This document shows positions 24,933 to 34,388 of a DNA stretch of 64,000 bases, piece after piece; positions within the stretch are counted from its first letter, which is position 1; each line of letters begins with the position of its first letter. The stretch covers positions 1,178,001-1,242,000 of the forward strand of contig NZ_CP047946.1 of NCBI RefSeq assembly GCF_014279655.1, given 5' to 3'. Below the pieces are notes generated by a model, which saw only the letters and a list, made by a program, of their open reading frames with translations, was not told the DNA's origin and searched no databases. The position numbers were made by a program, and so were the translations under genes. Source of the DNA: Synechococcus sp. ROS8604. GTDB lineage: Bacteria; Cyanobacteriota; Cyanobacteriia; PCC-6307; Cyanobiaceae.

Positions 24933-25660
24933 TTGAGAAAGCGCCTGCTGCGCTCTTCTTTGGCATGACTAAAAAATGTCTTGGCGTCGGAAAGTTCAAC
25001 CACTTTTCCCGCGTCCATAAACAGCACCCGGTCAGCGACCTCACGGGCAAATCCCAGCTCATGGGTGACGACCACCATGGTCATTCCTGCTGAGGCCAGC
25101 GTGCGCATGGCATCGAGAACTTCTTTGACGCGTTCTGGATCGAGAGCACTGGTGGGTTCGTCAAAGAGCATCACCTCTGGATCCATCGCCAAAGCTCTGG
25201 CGATGGCGACCCGTTGTTGCTGCCCGCCACTGAGCTGGGCGGGGCGTTTCATGGCCTGATCAGCAATCCCCATTTGGCTCAACAGCGCCATGGCCCTAAG
25301 TTCCGCCTCTTTTTTATACGTCTTTTTGACACGGATTGGCGCCAAGGTGATGTTATCGAGGATGGAGAGATGGGGAAACAAATTGAACTGTTGAAACACC
25401 ATTCCAACCCGGCGCCGGATTCGTTTGATCTGTCGTTCGTCATGGTTGGAATCCAGCTGAATGCCTACGATTTCCAGCTGACCTTCATCAATGCTTTCCA
25501 ACCCATTGAACGTGCGGATCAAGGTGCTTTTTCCTGAACCAGAGGGCCCCATGACCACAAGAACTTCACCAAGGTTGACGCTGAGATTGACCTCATCAAG
25601 GGCTCGATGATCGTCGGAATAGGACTTGCTGACGGACTGCGCTTGGATGGCAATGGACAT
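24917..25660 (-). CDS. Polar amino-acid ABC transporter ATPase
   Basis: A 247-residue ABC ATPase of the GlnQ/AapP/BztD type. Walker A is [10 protein letters not shown] (39-48), the signature is LSGGQQQR and Walker [14 protein letters not shown] precedes the H-loop [15 protein letters not shown]. It is the last gene of a five-gene minus-strand unit: binding protein, permease, DUF308 protein, permease, ATPase. It energises uptake of amino acids across the inner membrane. Together these resemble the general L-amino-acid (Aap/Bzt) systems; exact specificity is unknown. Confidence 0.92.
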   Translation of the reverse strand: MSIAIQAQSVSKSYSDDHRALDEVNLSVNLGEVLVVMGPSGSGKSTLIRTFNGLESIDEGQLEIVGIQLDSNHDERQIKRIRRRVGMVFQQFNLFPHLSILDNITLAPIRVKKTYKKEAELRAMALLSQMGIADQAMKRPAQLSGGQQQRVAIARALAMDPEVMLFDEPTSALDPERVKEVLDAMRTLASAGMTMVVVTHELGFAREVADRVLFMDAGKVVELSDAKTFFSHAKEERSRRFLNQMTN

Positions 25661-25684
25661 GGTGTTTTGGAAGTACGAGCGGTC

Positions 25685-26713
25685 TTAGGAGCCAGTCGAT
25701 AAGAGGCCTTGACGTTCAATTCGCTTTGCCAAAAGGGCCATCCCTGAACAGAGCAGCCAATAGACACCGGCGAGCCAGACATAAACCTCAAGATGACGGC
25801 CGATGTATTCAGGGTTTGCAAGCAAGCTTCTGCTAATTCCTAGTAGCTCGATCAATCCAAGAATGGCCATTAAGCTGGTGTTTTGCAGCAACCCGATCGC
25901 TTGGTTGGTTAAGGCCGGAACAGCAATTTTCAGTGCCTGGGGAAGAATGATCAGTCTCATCGTGAGGGACGTATTGAGACCGAGGGCCGCGGCCGCTTCC
26001 CCTTGGGTGGGCGGGATGGACTGCAGTCCTCCGCGCACATCCTCAGCGACATAGGCCGCGGCAAACAGTGCAAACGCCATCACCGCTCTCAAGACTCGGT
26101 TGATTTCGATTTCAACCGGGAGGAAGAGCGGTAGAAGCAATTGCCCAAAGAACAACACCGCAATGAGAGGGACGGCACGCATGAGGTCGATGTAGAGGCG
26201 GCAGAGCATCGCCACCAAACCCAAATGGGATGTTCTGCCGATCGCAAGCGCGACACCCATGGGCAGGGCTAACGCCCCACTCGCTGTTGTCAGCAGCAAT
26301 GTGAGTGTGAGCCCGCCCCAGGCGCGAGATGGCACGGCTTGAAGGTTGGCGGTTCCGGCCAGCAGGACAACTCCGGTGGGCACCATCAGGATCCATGCCC
26401 ATGGCAAGAGAGGCTGGAGGCGTTTCAGAGCTGGAGGTAAGCGATCACTGCCCAGCGTGGTGATCGTCAAGATCAGAATGAGGACCATCCATAGCAAAGG
26501 CCGCCAGCGTTGATCAGCGGGATAGCTGCCAAAGGCATACAGCGGAATGTTGTGAGTCACAACCCGCCAATCAGCCCCAGTGATCAGCCAGGATCCGGTT
26601 GACCAGAGAGCCCAAGCAATCAACCCGAGGATGAAAAGGCTGAATGCGGCCTCAATCGGTTTTTGGCGCCAACGTTGATAACGCCGCTGCCGAGGCTTGA
26701 ATCGGCTCGCCAT
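25685..26713 (-). CDS. Polar amino-acid ABC permease (AapM/BztC type)
   Basis: A 343-residue permease from ATG 26713-26711, whose A is shared with the TAA of the preceding gene (TAATG overlap); this coupling decides the start over a longer reading to 26803. Several membrane segments lie in the N-terminal part; the EAA-like loop EAAAALGLNTSLTMRLIILPQA identifies a His/Glu/Gln/Arg-type permease. The extended N-terminal region is typical of AapM/BztC, compared with shorter GlnP proteins. It pairs with the permease at 27242-28141. Confidence 0.9.
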   Translation of the reverse strand: MASRFKPRQRRYQRWRQKPIEAAFSLFILGLIAWALWSTGSWLITGADWRVVTHNIPLYAFGSYPADQRWRPLLWMVLILILTITTLGSDRLPPALKRLQPLLPWAWILMVPTGVVLLAGTANLQAVPSRAWGGLTLTLLLTTASGALALPMGVALAIGRTSHLGLVAMLCRLYIDLMRAVPLIAVLFFGQLLLPLFLPVEIEINRVLRAVMAFALFAAAYVAEDVRGGLQSIPPTQGEAAAALGLNTSLTMRLIILPQALKIAVPALTNQAIGLLQNTSLMAILGLIELLGISRSLLANPEYIGRHLEVYVWLAGVYWLLCSGMALLAKRIERQGLLSTGS

Positions 26714-27216
26714 TAGCTGGCGGCTGATGGAGCATCTGTGGGCTTGAGCAAGTTCAAGGCTGACAGGAAAAGAGAGACTCCAAAGATGGTCCCCAAAGCC
26801 CACAGGCTGTCAGAAGGCCATTCGATCACCAGCAGCAATCCGAGGACGGCCGTCACGATTCCATCCACCACCACAAGCCCGCGTGCGGGTGCATTCGTAC
26901 TGGCACCTGTTGCCAATTCCATCACCCCTTCCACAAGCAAGAGGACACCTGCAAACAGCGTGAGACTGATTTCACTGTCGATTGGGTCGATCAGAATGAA
27001 GACAGCACCGCCGATATAAAGCAGGCCTGACAAACCTTTAAAGAGTTTCCCTTGATTGTTTGGAATATCTCCAATCCGAAGTAGTTGATTCAGCCCAGCC
27101 ACGAACACAATTCCCCCTAATCCAATGGTGAGAAGGGTTGCTGATGCAAAGGGCAGCAAAATGGCTGCGATGGACGCCACAATTAAAAGGGCTGCGGCGA
27201 TACGGCGAGTATTCAT
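26713..27216 (-). CDS. DUF308/HdeD-like membrane protein within the ABC operon
   Basis: A 167-residue protein with about six short hydrophobic segments: LLIVASIAAILLPFASATL, LTIGLGGIVFVAGLN, then LLYIGGAVFILI, LTLFAGVLLLVEGVMELA, LVVVDGIVTAVLGLLLVI and LGTIFGVSLFLSALNLL. This regular pattern is that of DUF308/HdeD membrane proteins. It lies between the two permease genes of the amino-acid transporter, with a one-base stop/start overlap to the downstream permease and 25 bases to the upstream one. No such subunit is known for these transporters. Co-transcription is nearly certain from the spacing; a functional link is unproven. Confidence 0.75.
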   Translation of the reverse strand: MNTRRIAAALLIVASIAAILLPFASATLLTIGLGGIVFVAGLNQLLRIGDIPNNQGKLFKGLSGLLYIGGAVFILIDPIDSEISLTLFAGVLLLVEGVMELATGASTNAPARGLVVVDGIVTAVLGLLLVIEWPSDSLWALGTIFGVSLFLSALNLLKPTDAPSAAS

Positions 27217-27241
27217 AAAAGCGGACTGCTGCAGGTTCAGT

Positions 27242-28141
27242 TTAATGATGGTGCTGGCCCTTTAAAACAGCTCGGTTCAGCAGCTGCATGCCCCCATTGA
27301 TCAGCAAGTTCAGGAGCAGAAAACTCAGTAAAAGCAGCAAAAATCCCTCGATTGCGCGTCCTGTTTGGGTGATGGTTGTGTCACTCACCGCATAGAGATC
27401 GGCGTAGCCAACGGCAATCGCCAAGGTACTGTTTTTAGCCAGATTCAAATATTGACTGCTCAGGGCAGGAAGGATTGCAGGAAGGGCCTGGGGAAGGACG
27501 ATGCGGCGTAAGCCCAGGCCCTCCGTCATACCAAGACTGCGGAAGGCCTCCCACTGACCTCGTGGCACGGAATCGAGACCACCGCGAACCACCTCCGCAA
27601 TCGACGCTCCCGTAAACACGCTGAGTCCGAGCAGGACGGCTGCAAACTCCACACTGAGCGTGACTCCGAGCAAGCTGATCCCCTGATTCGACAGGTGAAT
27701 GACTGCTCCAAGGGGGGCCCATGGCTCGGAAGGAAGTCCCAGGAAGGCAACGAAGTACCAGAACAGAAGCTGCAAGAGAAGAGGGATCTGACGAATCAAT
27801 CCCACATAGAGAGCTGCTAACTGTCTCAACAAGGGATTGAGACTGCGGCGAGCAGCACCGGTGGTGACCCCAAGCAGGGTGGCCAACACAATCCCTGCAA
27901 CGATCACGCGCAAGCTGTTCAACCATCCCATCAACAGGGCCCAGGCTGTGCTTTCTGAAGGTTGATAAGGAAGCGGGTGCTCACTGAGCGCGAACCCTGC
28001 GGGTCGCCACAACCAATCAAAACTGAGCCCTAGGCCCGTTCTTATCAAATTGACGGCGAGGTTGTTAATCAGAATCCCCATCACCGTGAGGAGCCCAAGC
28101 ACGATGATGACCTGCCACCACCAGCGTTTCGAACGATTCAT
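27242..28141 (-). CDS. Polar amino-acid ABC permease (AapQ/BztB type)
   Basis: A 299-residue integral membrane permease. Basic N-terminus (NRSKRWWW), about eight hydrophobic segments in all, and the loop EAFRSLGMTEGLGLRRIVLPQALP that contacts the ATPase. A long first periplasmic part, as in BztB/AapQ, includes FALSEHPLPYQPSES. The ATG overlaps the stop of the binding-protein gene by four bases (28138-28141). It forms the translocation channel with the second permease. Confidence 0.92.
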   Translation of the reverse strand: MNRSKRWWWQVIIVLGLLTVMGILINNLAVNLIRTGLGLSFDWLWRPAGFALSEHPLPYQPSESTAWALLMGWLNSLRVIVAGIVLATLLGVTTGAARRSLNPLLRQLAALYVGLIRQIPLLLQLLFWYFVAFLGLPSEPWAPLGAVIHLSNQGISLLGVTLSVEFAAVLLGLSVFTGASIAEVVRGGLDSVPRGQWEAFRSLGMTEGLGLRRIVLPQALPAILPALSSQYLNLAKNSTLAIAVGYADLYAVSDTTITQTGRAIEGFLLLLLSFLLLNLLINGGMQLLNRAVLKGQHHH

Positions 28142-29190
28142 TGGAACGGGGGTGAGGTCAGCACACCTCCATTGCTGTGCAAATGATTGAGGCCTCTAGG
28201 GATCGGCACGGCGCTTTTAGGGCCGAGATGTCGATCATAGATTTCACCGTAATTTCCTACTGCTTGGATCACTTTGACAATGAAATCGTTGTTTAAACCT
28301 AGCTTTTGACCTAAATCACCTTCTATGCCAAGAAAGCGCCTCAGTTGAGTGAGTTCAGGTCGGCGTTTGGCTTCTTCAACTTTGTCTCCAATATTTTGTT
28401 GGTTAATGCCTAATTCTTCCGCGGCGATCAATGCATAGATCACCCAGCGCATGGCGTCGGTGAGTCGCTGATCACCACCTGCTGCCAGTGGAGCGAGGGG
28501 CTCTTTGCTCAAGACTTCAGGGAGAATGACGTGTTGCTCGGGGTTGTTAAAGCCGGATCGGGCCGCAGCGAGCTGAGAGCGATCGGAGGTCATGGCGCTG
28601 CAGCGACCTTGGAGGTAGCCGGCGATCACTTGATTGAGATCCTGATACTTGACCGGTTTGTAGTCGATCCCTCTGGCCTGAAAGGCATCGTTGAGGTTTT
28701 GCTCGGTTGTCGTGCCTGAGCCCACGCAGATGGTTTTGCCCTTGAGGTTGCTGAGCTTGGTGATTCCACTGTTGCGCTTGACCAAGAGCCCCTGCCCGTC
28801 GTGGAACACAACGGGAGCGAAGCTGACGCCGTTTCCTCCCGCAGCATCTCTGCTGAGGTTGAACGTGGTGTTGCGCGATAGCAGATCAATTTCTCCAGTT
28901 CGGAGCGCAGTGAATCGTTCGGGAGCGGTCAGAGACCTGTACTGCACCTGATCTGGGCTTCCAGTAAAGGCCGCAGCAAAGGCTCGGCAGATGTCTACAT
29001 CCAGTCCTGCAAAGGATCCATCCCTTTGTAGAAAACTAAAACCGGGAATTTTGCCGCTGACTCCACAGCGAAGTTCTGTTCTCCGTTTGATCAGATCAAG
29101 TCTTGAAGCACCGCCTTCTCCGAGAGTGGCGCATCCATTCAAAACAAATAGGAGAGAAACCAGCGGCAGTGCAAGAAGACGGACTCTCAT
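28138..29190 (-). CDS. Amino-acid ABC transporter binding lipoprotein (AapJ/BztA type)
   Basis: A 350-residue binding protein. The start is taken at ATG 29190-29188, giving the lipoprotein-type signal RVRLLALPLVSLLFVLNGC with lipobox L-N-G-C; the longer reading to 29340 adds an implausible N-terminus. The segments LRCGVSGKIPGFSF, DVDICRAFAAAF and RNTTFNLSRDA are typical of AapJ/BztA proteins binding polar L-amino acids. It is the first gene of the transporter operon. The promoter must lie within about 110 bases, overlapping the divergent gene at 29301. Confidence 0.92.
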   Translation of the reverse strand: MRVRLLALPLVSLLFVLNGCATLGEGGASRLDLIKRRTELRCGVSGKIPGFSFLQRDGSFAGLDVDICRAFAAAFTGSPDQVQYRSLTAPERFTALRTGEIDLLSRNTTFNLSRDAAGGNGVSFAPVVFHDGQGLLVKRNSGITKLSNLKGKTICVGSGTTTEQNLNDAFQARGIDYKPVKYQDLNQVIAGYLQGRCSAMTSDRSQLAAARSGFNNPEQHVILPEVLSKEPLAPLAAGGDQRLTDAMRWVIYALIAAEELGINQQNIGDKVEEAKRRPELTQLRRFLGIEGDLGQKLGLNNDFIVKVIQAVGNYGEIYDRHLGPKSAVPIPRGLNHLHSNGGVLTSPPFQ

Positions 29191-29300
29191 CTGATTGTCT
29201 CTGGTAGGGATCAAGTGTGTCAGAGCTCGTTCATCAAGGGGAACGATCTTGTCAATCCAAAGAACTGGTTTAGTTTTCACACGTGTTCGTGAACAGCTCG

Positions 29301-29624
29301 ATGATGCGAACCTTTGTGGGATCGGCCCTGTTTTCGGCACTGATTTTATTTGGCATGGTTCCTCCAGTGATGGCCTGGAAGGAAACTGATCAACAGGCTT
29401 ATTACAATAAGATGTCCCTCTTAAAAGTAATGCTTGAGGGGGCTCGAATCAGGGCTGTTGAAACGAATGATTTGCAAACCCTTTGTCTGATCATGAGCAT
29501 CGGTAACGATGTGACCGTTCGCTATGTCGAATTGAATCCGAATGATGTTGAGATCAGGAATCGTCTCGAAGGCATGCGCAATGACTTGACGGCTTGTTTG
29601 GCACTCCTCTACAACAAGAAATAG
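29301..29624 (+). CDS. Secreted protein of unknown function
   Basis: A 107-residue product from ATG 29301 (29304 and GTG 29283 are alternatives). The signal peptide MMRTFVGSALFSALILFGM continues to VMA, with cleavage expected before WKETD. The mature part is helix-rich and includes two cysteines (QTLCLIM and TACLALL). I recognise no family. It is transcribed away from the amino-acid transporter operon and its end is 19 bases from the convergent SulP gene. Confidence 0.6.
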   Translation: MMRTFVGSALFSALILFGMVPPVMAWKETDQQAYYNKMSLLKVMLEGARIRAVETNDLQTLCLIMSIGNDVTVRYVELNPNDVEIRNRLEGMRNDLTACLALLYNKK

Positions 29625-29643
29625 TGCTCAAGCTGATTCACGC

Positions 29644-31230
29644 TCAACCATGACTGCCCTCAGGTTGACTTCCAATCTTTTCAAACAGATTCAAACTCTC
29701 TTTGTTTAACCCCTCCACATTCACGACCGATCCGCCAAGTCTGAGCTTGCGAATGAGTTGGTTGAGTGCTCCAACGCCGCTTTGATCCCAAATATGTGCC
29801 TGGCTCATGTCAATGGTGATTCTGGCTGGATGATCGTGTACGTCAAATCCTTGTAGGAAATAAATCTTGCTTACAAAGAACAATTGTCCACTGACTACAT
29901 AGCGACTTTCGTCTTCAGTGATTTTGATCGCTTCAACGCGAATCACTTTTGCGACTTTGCGGCTGAATAAAATGCCTGCAAGGGCCACGCCTGCCAATAC
30001 ACCTAGAGCAAGGTTGTGGGGCGTGGTGAGCATGGTGACCGCGAACGTCATCAGCATCACGGCCGTGTCACTTTTGGGGATATTGCGAATATTGCGCAGC
30101 CCAGCCACGTCGGCTGTGCTCACGGCGATTCCAATCATGACTGCGACCAGCGCGGCCATGGGGATCTGCTTCAGCCAAGTGCTGGCAAGCAAAATCATCG
30201 CTAAGAGGCTGATCCCCGACGACAGGGTGGAGAGACGTGTACGTCCACCGTTGTCGATGTTCATGACGGACTGGCCGACCAAAGCGCAGCCAGCCATTCC
30301 GCCGAACAAGGAGGACACGATGTTTGCAATTCCCTGGCCTTTTGCTTCCGTATTTTTATTTGAATTAGAGTCAGTTCTCTCGTCAAGAATGTCTTGGGTT
30401 AGGAATGTTTCCATGAGGCCAACCAGCGAAATTGAAAGTGCTGTTGGCAAGACAATCCCAAACGTTTCAAGACTGAAAGGAACCCGTTGATTGCTTACAT
30501 CGCCAAAGGGAAGGTTAAAAATAGGAAGGCCATTCGGAAGCTCTCCAAGGTTCATGACCTTGGGAATGTCCAGATTCAGCCCCATGCTGATGGCTGTAAT
30601 TACAATGATCGCTACTAGTTGGGAAGGCAGCACGCGTGTGATGCGGGGTAGGCCATAAATAATGACAAGACCAAGCAAAACGAGGGCCCAGACAACGGGA
30701 ATTTGACTTCCACTGAGGGCCTGCATGGCATGGTCATGGCCGGCTTCTCCAAAGTGAAGGTTGATTCCCAATTGAGGAAGTTGAGCCTGAAAGATCAATA
30801 AAGCAAGAGCATTCACAAATCCGCTTAAGACACCCAGAGGCACGAATCGCATCTGATAAGCCAGGCGTAAATATCCCCAGAGAATTTGGAAGACTCCGGT
30901 GAGAATTCCTGCCGCCATCAAATAGGCCAGGCCCAGGCCTTCCCCCCGCGCATTTCCTGTCGCGACCAATCCGGTCATCAACAGGGCTGTCGATCCCGTG
31001 GCGGAGGTAATCATCGCCGTTCGTCCACCGACGAAGGCAATTGTTATGGAGAGGCAAAAGGCTCCAAACAATCCAACTCTGGGATCCACGCCTGCGATCC
31101 CAGAGAAGGCGATCGCTTCTGGAATCATGGCGAAGGCCACGACCAGGCCTGAGAGAACATCCCGTCTCGGATTGCTGAACCAGTTCTGAAGTCCCATTGC
31201 GGGAGAGGAAGCCATGGGCGTCAGTGCCAC
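29644..31230 (-). CDS. SulP-family anion transporter with STAS domain
   Basis: A protein of 528 residues from GTG 31230, or 523 from ATG 31215. The N-terminal signature [31 protein letters not shown] is that of SulP transporters, followed by ten or more membrane segments. The C-terminal 100 residues form a STAS domain ([22 protein letters not shown]). SulP proteins carry sulfate, bicarbonate or other anions, often with sodium. The sequence does not look like BicA of Synechococcus PCC 7002, so bicarbonate transport should not be assumed. Confidence 0.88.
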   Translation of the reverse strand: MALTPMASSPAMGLQNWFSNPRRDVLSGLVVAFAMIPEAIAFSGIAGVDPRVGLFGAFCLSITIAFVGGRTAMITSATGSTALLMTGLVATGNARGEGLGLAYLMAAGILTGVFQILWGYLRLAYQMRFVPLGVLSGFVNALALLIFQAQLPQLGINLHFGEAGHDHAMQALSGSQIPVVWALVLLGLVIIYGLPRITRVLPSQLVAIIVITAISMGLNLDIPKVMNLGELPNGLPIFNLPFGDVSNQRVPFSLETFGIVLPTALSISLVGLMETFLTQDILDERTDSNSNKNTEAKGQGIANIVSSLFGGMAGCALVGQSVMNIDNGGRTRLSTLSSGISLLAMILLASTWLKQIPMAALVAVMIGIAVSTADVAGLRNIRNIPKSDTAVMLMTFAVTMLTTPHNLALGVLAGVALAGILFSRKVAKVIRVEAIKITEDESRYVVSGQLFFVSKIYFLQGFDVHDHPARITIDMSQAHIWDQSGVGALNQLIRKLRLGGSVVNVEGLNKESLNLFEKIGSQPEGSHG

Positions 31231-31251
31231 TTTCTATTCAGGGACCGTATC

Positions 31252-32520
31252 TCAGAGAGGTGGCAGCAACCCGTGGGGATCGTGATGTGTTTTCAATTGA
31301 TTGAGGCCTGGAAGCCAGTCTTGAAACGCGTCATGGAGTTCCGCCTTGTGGCACGACAGGTGGGGATGGATCTGAGCGAGGTGAGCACCTGGGCAGTAGT
31401 CAGAGACAAGGTTGTTGGTCTGCCATAACCACTCCAGTGCTCGGTCTCGCCCCTTGGTATCACCTGCGGACCAAGCGGCTGTACACCATGGTTTCCAGAT
31501 CGCATCGCGATGAAGGAAGGAGGTGCGTGAAACGGGAACCTGAGAACTCTTCCCACCAAGTTGTTGGGCACTGATTTGGCATCCGGGGTGAGGACGCCTG
31601 CGCATGAGTTGCTCCAGTTCTGCCATGAGTGCCGGCCAGCGTTGGCCCCAGGCTGGCCCGAGCTTGCTGACGATTTCGGTGTGGATGCGCCCTTGGAGGT
31701 CCGTGGATCTCGCCAACGATCCAAAGGGGGGCTGGGCGTGTTGGCCGGGCACCATCGTCATGCTGGATTCGGGGCAGTGGCCAAGCCGTGTTTTCAGCGA
31801 CTCCACCGCTTTTATCGCGGCAGCGTCGTTCGCAAAGCAAACAATGAACAGCTCAATTCTTTCGTTCCAGGTCCACTGCAAGCTGGCGCTGTGGTTCCAC
31901 TGTTCTGCCACCTCCATCGCAATGGAAAGCTGCTGAGCGCTGCCAATGCTCCGCCAAATGACGAGCGGTGTGAGCTCCTGCGTACGCAACCGGATCGCCG
32001 TGACAATGGCTAGGAATGGAGCGGCACCGAGCAGGCCTCTCCATTGCTGCTGCTCTTCATGGGGACTCACCGGGGCTGACAGCTCGAAGCAGTCGCCGTT
32101 TCCCCAAACGCCTCGCAGCCCCACGATGTGATCCATGGCTAGGCCCTGGGATCGGCTTAGGGGACTGATGCCACCCGTTAAAACAAAGCCGCATCCTGGA
32201 ACGGTGGAGAGGCCAACGGGGATCGAGCGCCCCCTGGTTTGCAGACCTTCTAAAACCTCGGCCATAGACAGTCCTGCCCCAATCTCCACCTCATCGCCTG
32301 CTTCGCTGATCACCATCTGGCGATGGCGCGCTCTTAAGTCCAGAGTCCAGAGTCCATCGGCAGCACAGCGACTGCTTGTGCCCCCTGAACAAACCATCAA
32401 CGGGCTTGGCTGGATCCCTTGGCGAATCAGATTGGAAAGCGTGATTGCATCAGACGAGATCCACCCTGCTGGGTGTGAATCGTTGGCCAATGGATTCCAA
32501 AGCGCAGCATGCTTGGTCAC
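31252..32520 (-). CDS. FAD-binding oxidoreductase (PCMH/vanillyl-alcohol-oxidase type)
   Basis: A 422-residue flavoprotein; start GTG 32520. The N-terminal FAD part reads LMVCSGGTSSRCAADGLWTLDL, then VEIGAGLSMAEVLEGL, and PVGLSTVPGCGFVLTGGISPLSR, matching the PCMH/FAD-binding-4 fold, which holds FAD and often attaches it to His or Cys. The C-terminal half is substrate-binding and not recognised. A typical berberine-bridge-like C-terminal motif is absent. Function is unknown; relatives oxidise sugars, hydroxyacids or alcohols. Confidence 0.75.
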   Translation of the reverse strand: MTKHAALWNPLANDSHPAGWISSDAITLSNLIRQGIQPSPLMVCSGGTSSRCAADGLWTLDLRARHRQMVISEAGDEVEIGAGLSMAEVLEGLQTRGRSIPVGLSTVPGCGFVLTGGISPLSRSQGLAMDHIVGLRGVWGNGDCFELSAPVSPHEEQQQWRGLLGAAPFLAIVTAIRLRTQELTPLVIWRSIGSAQQLSIAMEVAEQWNHSASLQWTWNERIELFIVCFANDAAAIKAVESLKTRLGHCPESSMTMVPGQHAQPPFGSLARSTDLQGRIHTEIVSKLGPAWGQRWPALMAELEQLMRRRPHPGCQISAQQLGGKSSQVPVSRTSFLHRDAIWKPWCTAAWSAGDTKGRDRALEWLWQTNNLVSDYCPGAHLAQIHPHLSCHKAELHDAFQDWLPGLNQLKTHHDPHGLLPPL

Positions 32521-32614
32521 GTTTTGGCTCCCATGCGAACCGGTGGTCGAGGCAAGACCAACAAGCGCGATTCAACAATGCCGAGGATAGTGTCGTGGGA
32601 GTGGAACGAACCGA

Positions 32615-33730
32615 GTGAGTTCAGATCCGAGTGCGCCGCAACCATCGCCTTACGGCGTTTTAATATGTGGTCATGGCAGTAGGAATCGCTTAGCGGTTGA
32701 GGAATTTGAACGTCTCGCGCTCGGTCTTCGCCGGCGCCTGAGCCCGATTCCTGTTGAACATGGGTTTTTGGAATTTGCCAATCCAATCCTTGGGGATGGT
32801 TTGGATCGCTTAAGAGAGCAAGGGGTGGAGCGGGTTTTGGCCATTCCGGCCATGTTGTTTGCAGCAGGCCACGCCAAAAACGACATCCCGTCTGTGCTGA
32901 ACACCTACAGCGCTGAAACGGGTTTGGAGATCGATTACGGCAGAGAACTGGGTGTTGATCGATTGATGATTGCAGCCGCAGGCGCTCGGATCCAAGAAGC
33001 CTTGGACGCTAATCCAAGCGTTCCTTTGTCCGAAACCATGTTGGTGGTTGTTGGACGCGGGTCATCGGATCCCGATGCCAATTCCAATGTCGCCAAGGTT
33101 GCGCGGATGCTTGTGGAAGGTTTTGGCTTCGGCTGGGGAGAAACCGTCTATTCAGGCGTGACGTTCCCGCTGGTGGAGCCAGGTCTGCGACATGTGGTGC
33201 GCCTTGGGTTTAAGCGCATCATCGTCTTCCCCTATTTCCTGTTTTCTGGTGTTCTTGTGACCAGGATTCGCCAGCACAGTGAACGCGTCGCCAACGATCA
33301 TCCCGAGGTGGAATTTCTGCATGCCTCCTACCTCGGAGACCATTCAAGGGTCCAAGACACGTTTGTGGAGCGGGTGGATGAGGTGCTCGGTGGTGAAACA
33401 GCGATGAATTGCTCGCTCTGTAAATACAGAGCACAGGTGCTCGGCTTTGAGACAGAGGTGGGCCTAGCCCAGGCCAGCCACCATCACCATGTGGAGGGCC
33501 TGACCGATGGCTGCGATCTATGCGAGCGCGAGTGCACCGGTGCCTGTCAGCCCGATGGTGTGCCTATTCCGCTGGGGGGTGGGCATCCGTCTCCCACGCA
33601 TGGAGACCACATACATGCTCACGACCACGACCATGGACATCACCCCTATCCGCATGCGGAACATCCCTTAGGCCCGAGCACCCTTCGTGCTCGCCGTGTG
33701 GATTCAAAGACAGATGCCCCTGAATCATGA
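32615..33730 (+). CDS. CbiX-type sirohydrochlorin chelatase with metal-rich tail
   Basis: A 371-residue protein from GTG 32615. Two tandem CbiX-like domains: GVLICGHGSRN and FAAGHAKNDIP (the two catalytic histidines) in the first, VVGRGSSDPDAN and FPYFLFSGVL in the second. It would insert cobalt (B12 route) or iron (siroheme route) into sirohydrochlorin. After residue 260 come cysteine clusters (CSLC, CDLCERECTGAC) and a very His-rich tail (HIHAHDHDHGHH), which likely store or deliver metal. The long form with a His tail occurs in cyanobacteria; siroheme is needed for nitrite and sulfite reduction. Which metal is used is not resolvable from sequence. Confidence 0.87.
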   Translation: MSSDPSAPQPSPYGVLICGHGSRNRLAVEEFERLALGLRRRLSPIPVEHGFLEFANPILGDGLDRLREQGVERVLAIPAMLFAAGHAKNDIPSVLNTYSAETGLEIDYGRELGVDRLMIAAAGARIQEALDANPSVPLSETMLVVVGRGSSDPDANSNVAKVARMLVEGFGFGWGETVYSGVTFPLVEPGLRHVVRLGFKRIIVFPYFLFSGVLVTRIRQHSERVANDHPEVEFLHASYLGDHSRVQDTFVERVDEVLGGETAMNCSLCKYRAQVLGFETEVGLAQASHHHHVEGLTDGCDLCERECTGACQPDGVPIPLGGGHPSPTHGDHIHAHDHDHGHHPYPHAEHPLGPSTLRARRVDSKTDAPES

Positions 33731-34124
33731 AGAACGCACTTTGTCACTCGCTTTCTCAAGGAATCTGTCCCGCGTAAGTCCAAAGAGACTTGCCCATATA
33801 AGCGAGGCTGATCAATCAAAGATCAAGCTGATTACTCCTTCTTTTTCCACAGAATCGGCCTCGTTTTCCACGGTCTTTGTGCGGGATCCAGGCTCATTGC
33901 TGAGAGTCTGTGGTTTTCCAAACTTGGCTTCAATTGAACTTGACAGCTTCTGCAGTGTCAGTACTCGGTTCAAAATTATCACGGCTTGGTCTTCGAGATC
34001 CACTGGGGCGCAATGAATCTCGCCTGGGTTTTTCTCTCATCCCCTCAATGTCTTCGTCTTTGACGCTTGCCCCCTTCATGTGTATTCCTTAGGAACGAGC
34101 CCTACCAAGGATTGCCCCCATTTC
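33731..34124. other. Intergenic region with one weak ORF
   Basis: About 390 bases between cbiX and the DUF2811-type gene. The minus-strand frame 33812-34003 has reasonable amino-acid composition but no family match. Plus-strand frames overlapping the cbiX end look like chance. The segment should hold the promoter of the DUF2811-type gene. Confidence 0.4.
33812..34003 (-). CDS. Weak candidate small ORF
   Basis: A 63-residue frame starting with GTG on the minus strand. The product is charged and helix-compatible (LEDQAVIILNRVLTLQKL), ending VEKEGVISLIFD. Composition is more protein-like than the opposite frames. No ribosome-binding site or family is seen, so this is listed only as a candidate. 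Confidence 0.2.
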   Translation of the reverse strand: MDLEDQAVIILNRVLTLQKLSSSIEAKFGKPQTLSNEPGSRTKTVENEADSVEKEGVISLIFD

Positions 34125-34388
34125 ATGGATCGATATCACCTTGAACATTGCGAAACCACCGTCGCTGAATCAATCAACGACCTAGGAATTTCATCGGTGA
34201 GCATGGAAGCTGAAATCCCCGAGGTTCTTTATCGCGGAATGAAGGATTTCATTGGACTAAATCCTCGCTGGGATCAATATCGTCTGCTTAGTTCAGCAAT
34301 TGCTCAATTTTTAGTACAAAATGGTTGTACAGATCGAGCTGTTACAGAGCGCTACCTCGATGATCTGTTTACGCGCTCTGAGGTCTGA
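34125..34388 (+). CDS. DUF2811 family protein
   Basis: An 87-residue protein from ATG 34125 (an ATG at 34080 would add 15 residues). The core SMEAEIPEVLYRGMKDFIG, then NPRWDQYRLLSSAIAQFLVQNG and RYLDDLF, matches DUF2811, a short cyanobacterial family of unknown function. The predicted fold is a strand followed by helices, like a ribbon-helix-helix protein, which might suggest DNA binding; this is inference. The last 20 bases overlap the convergent GMC oxidoreductase gene. Confidence 0.8.
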   Translation: MDRYHLEHCETTVAESINDLGISSVSMEAEIPEVLYRGMKDFIGLNPRWDQYRLLSSAIAQFLVQNGCTDRAVTERYLDDLFTRSEV

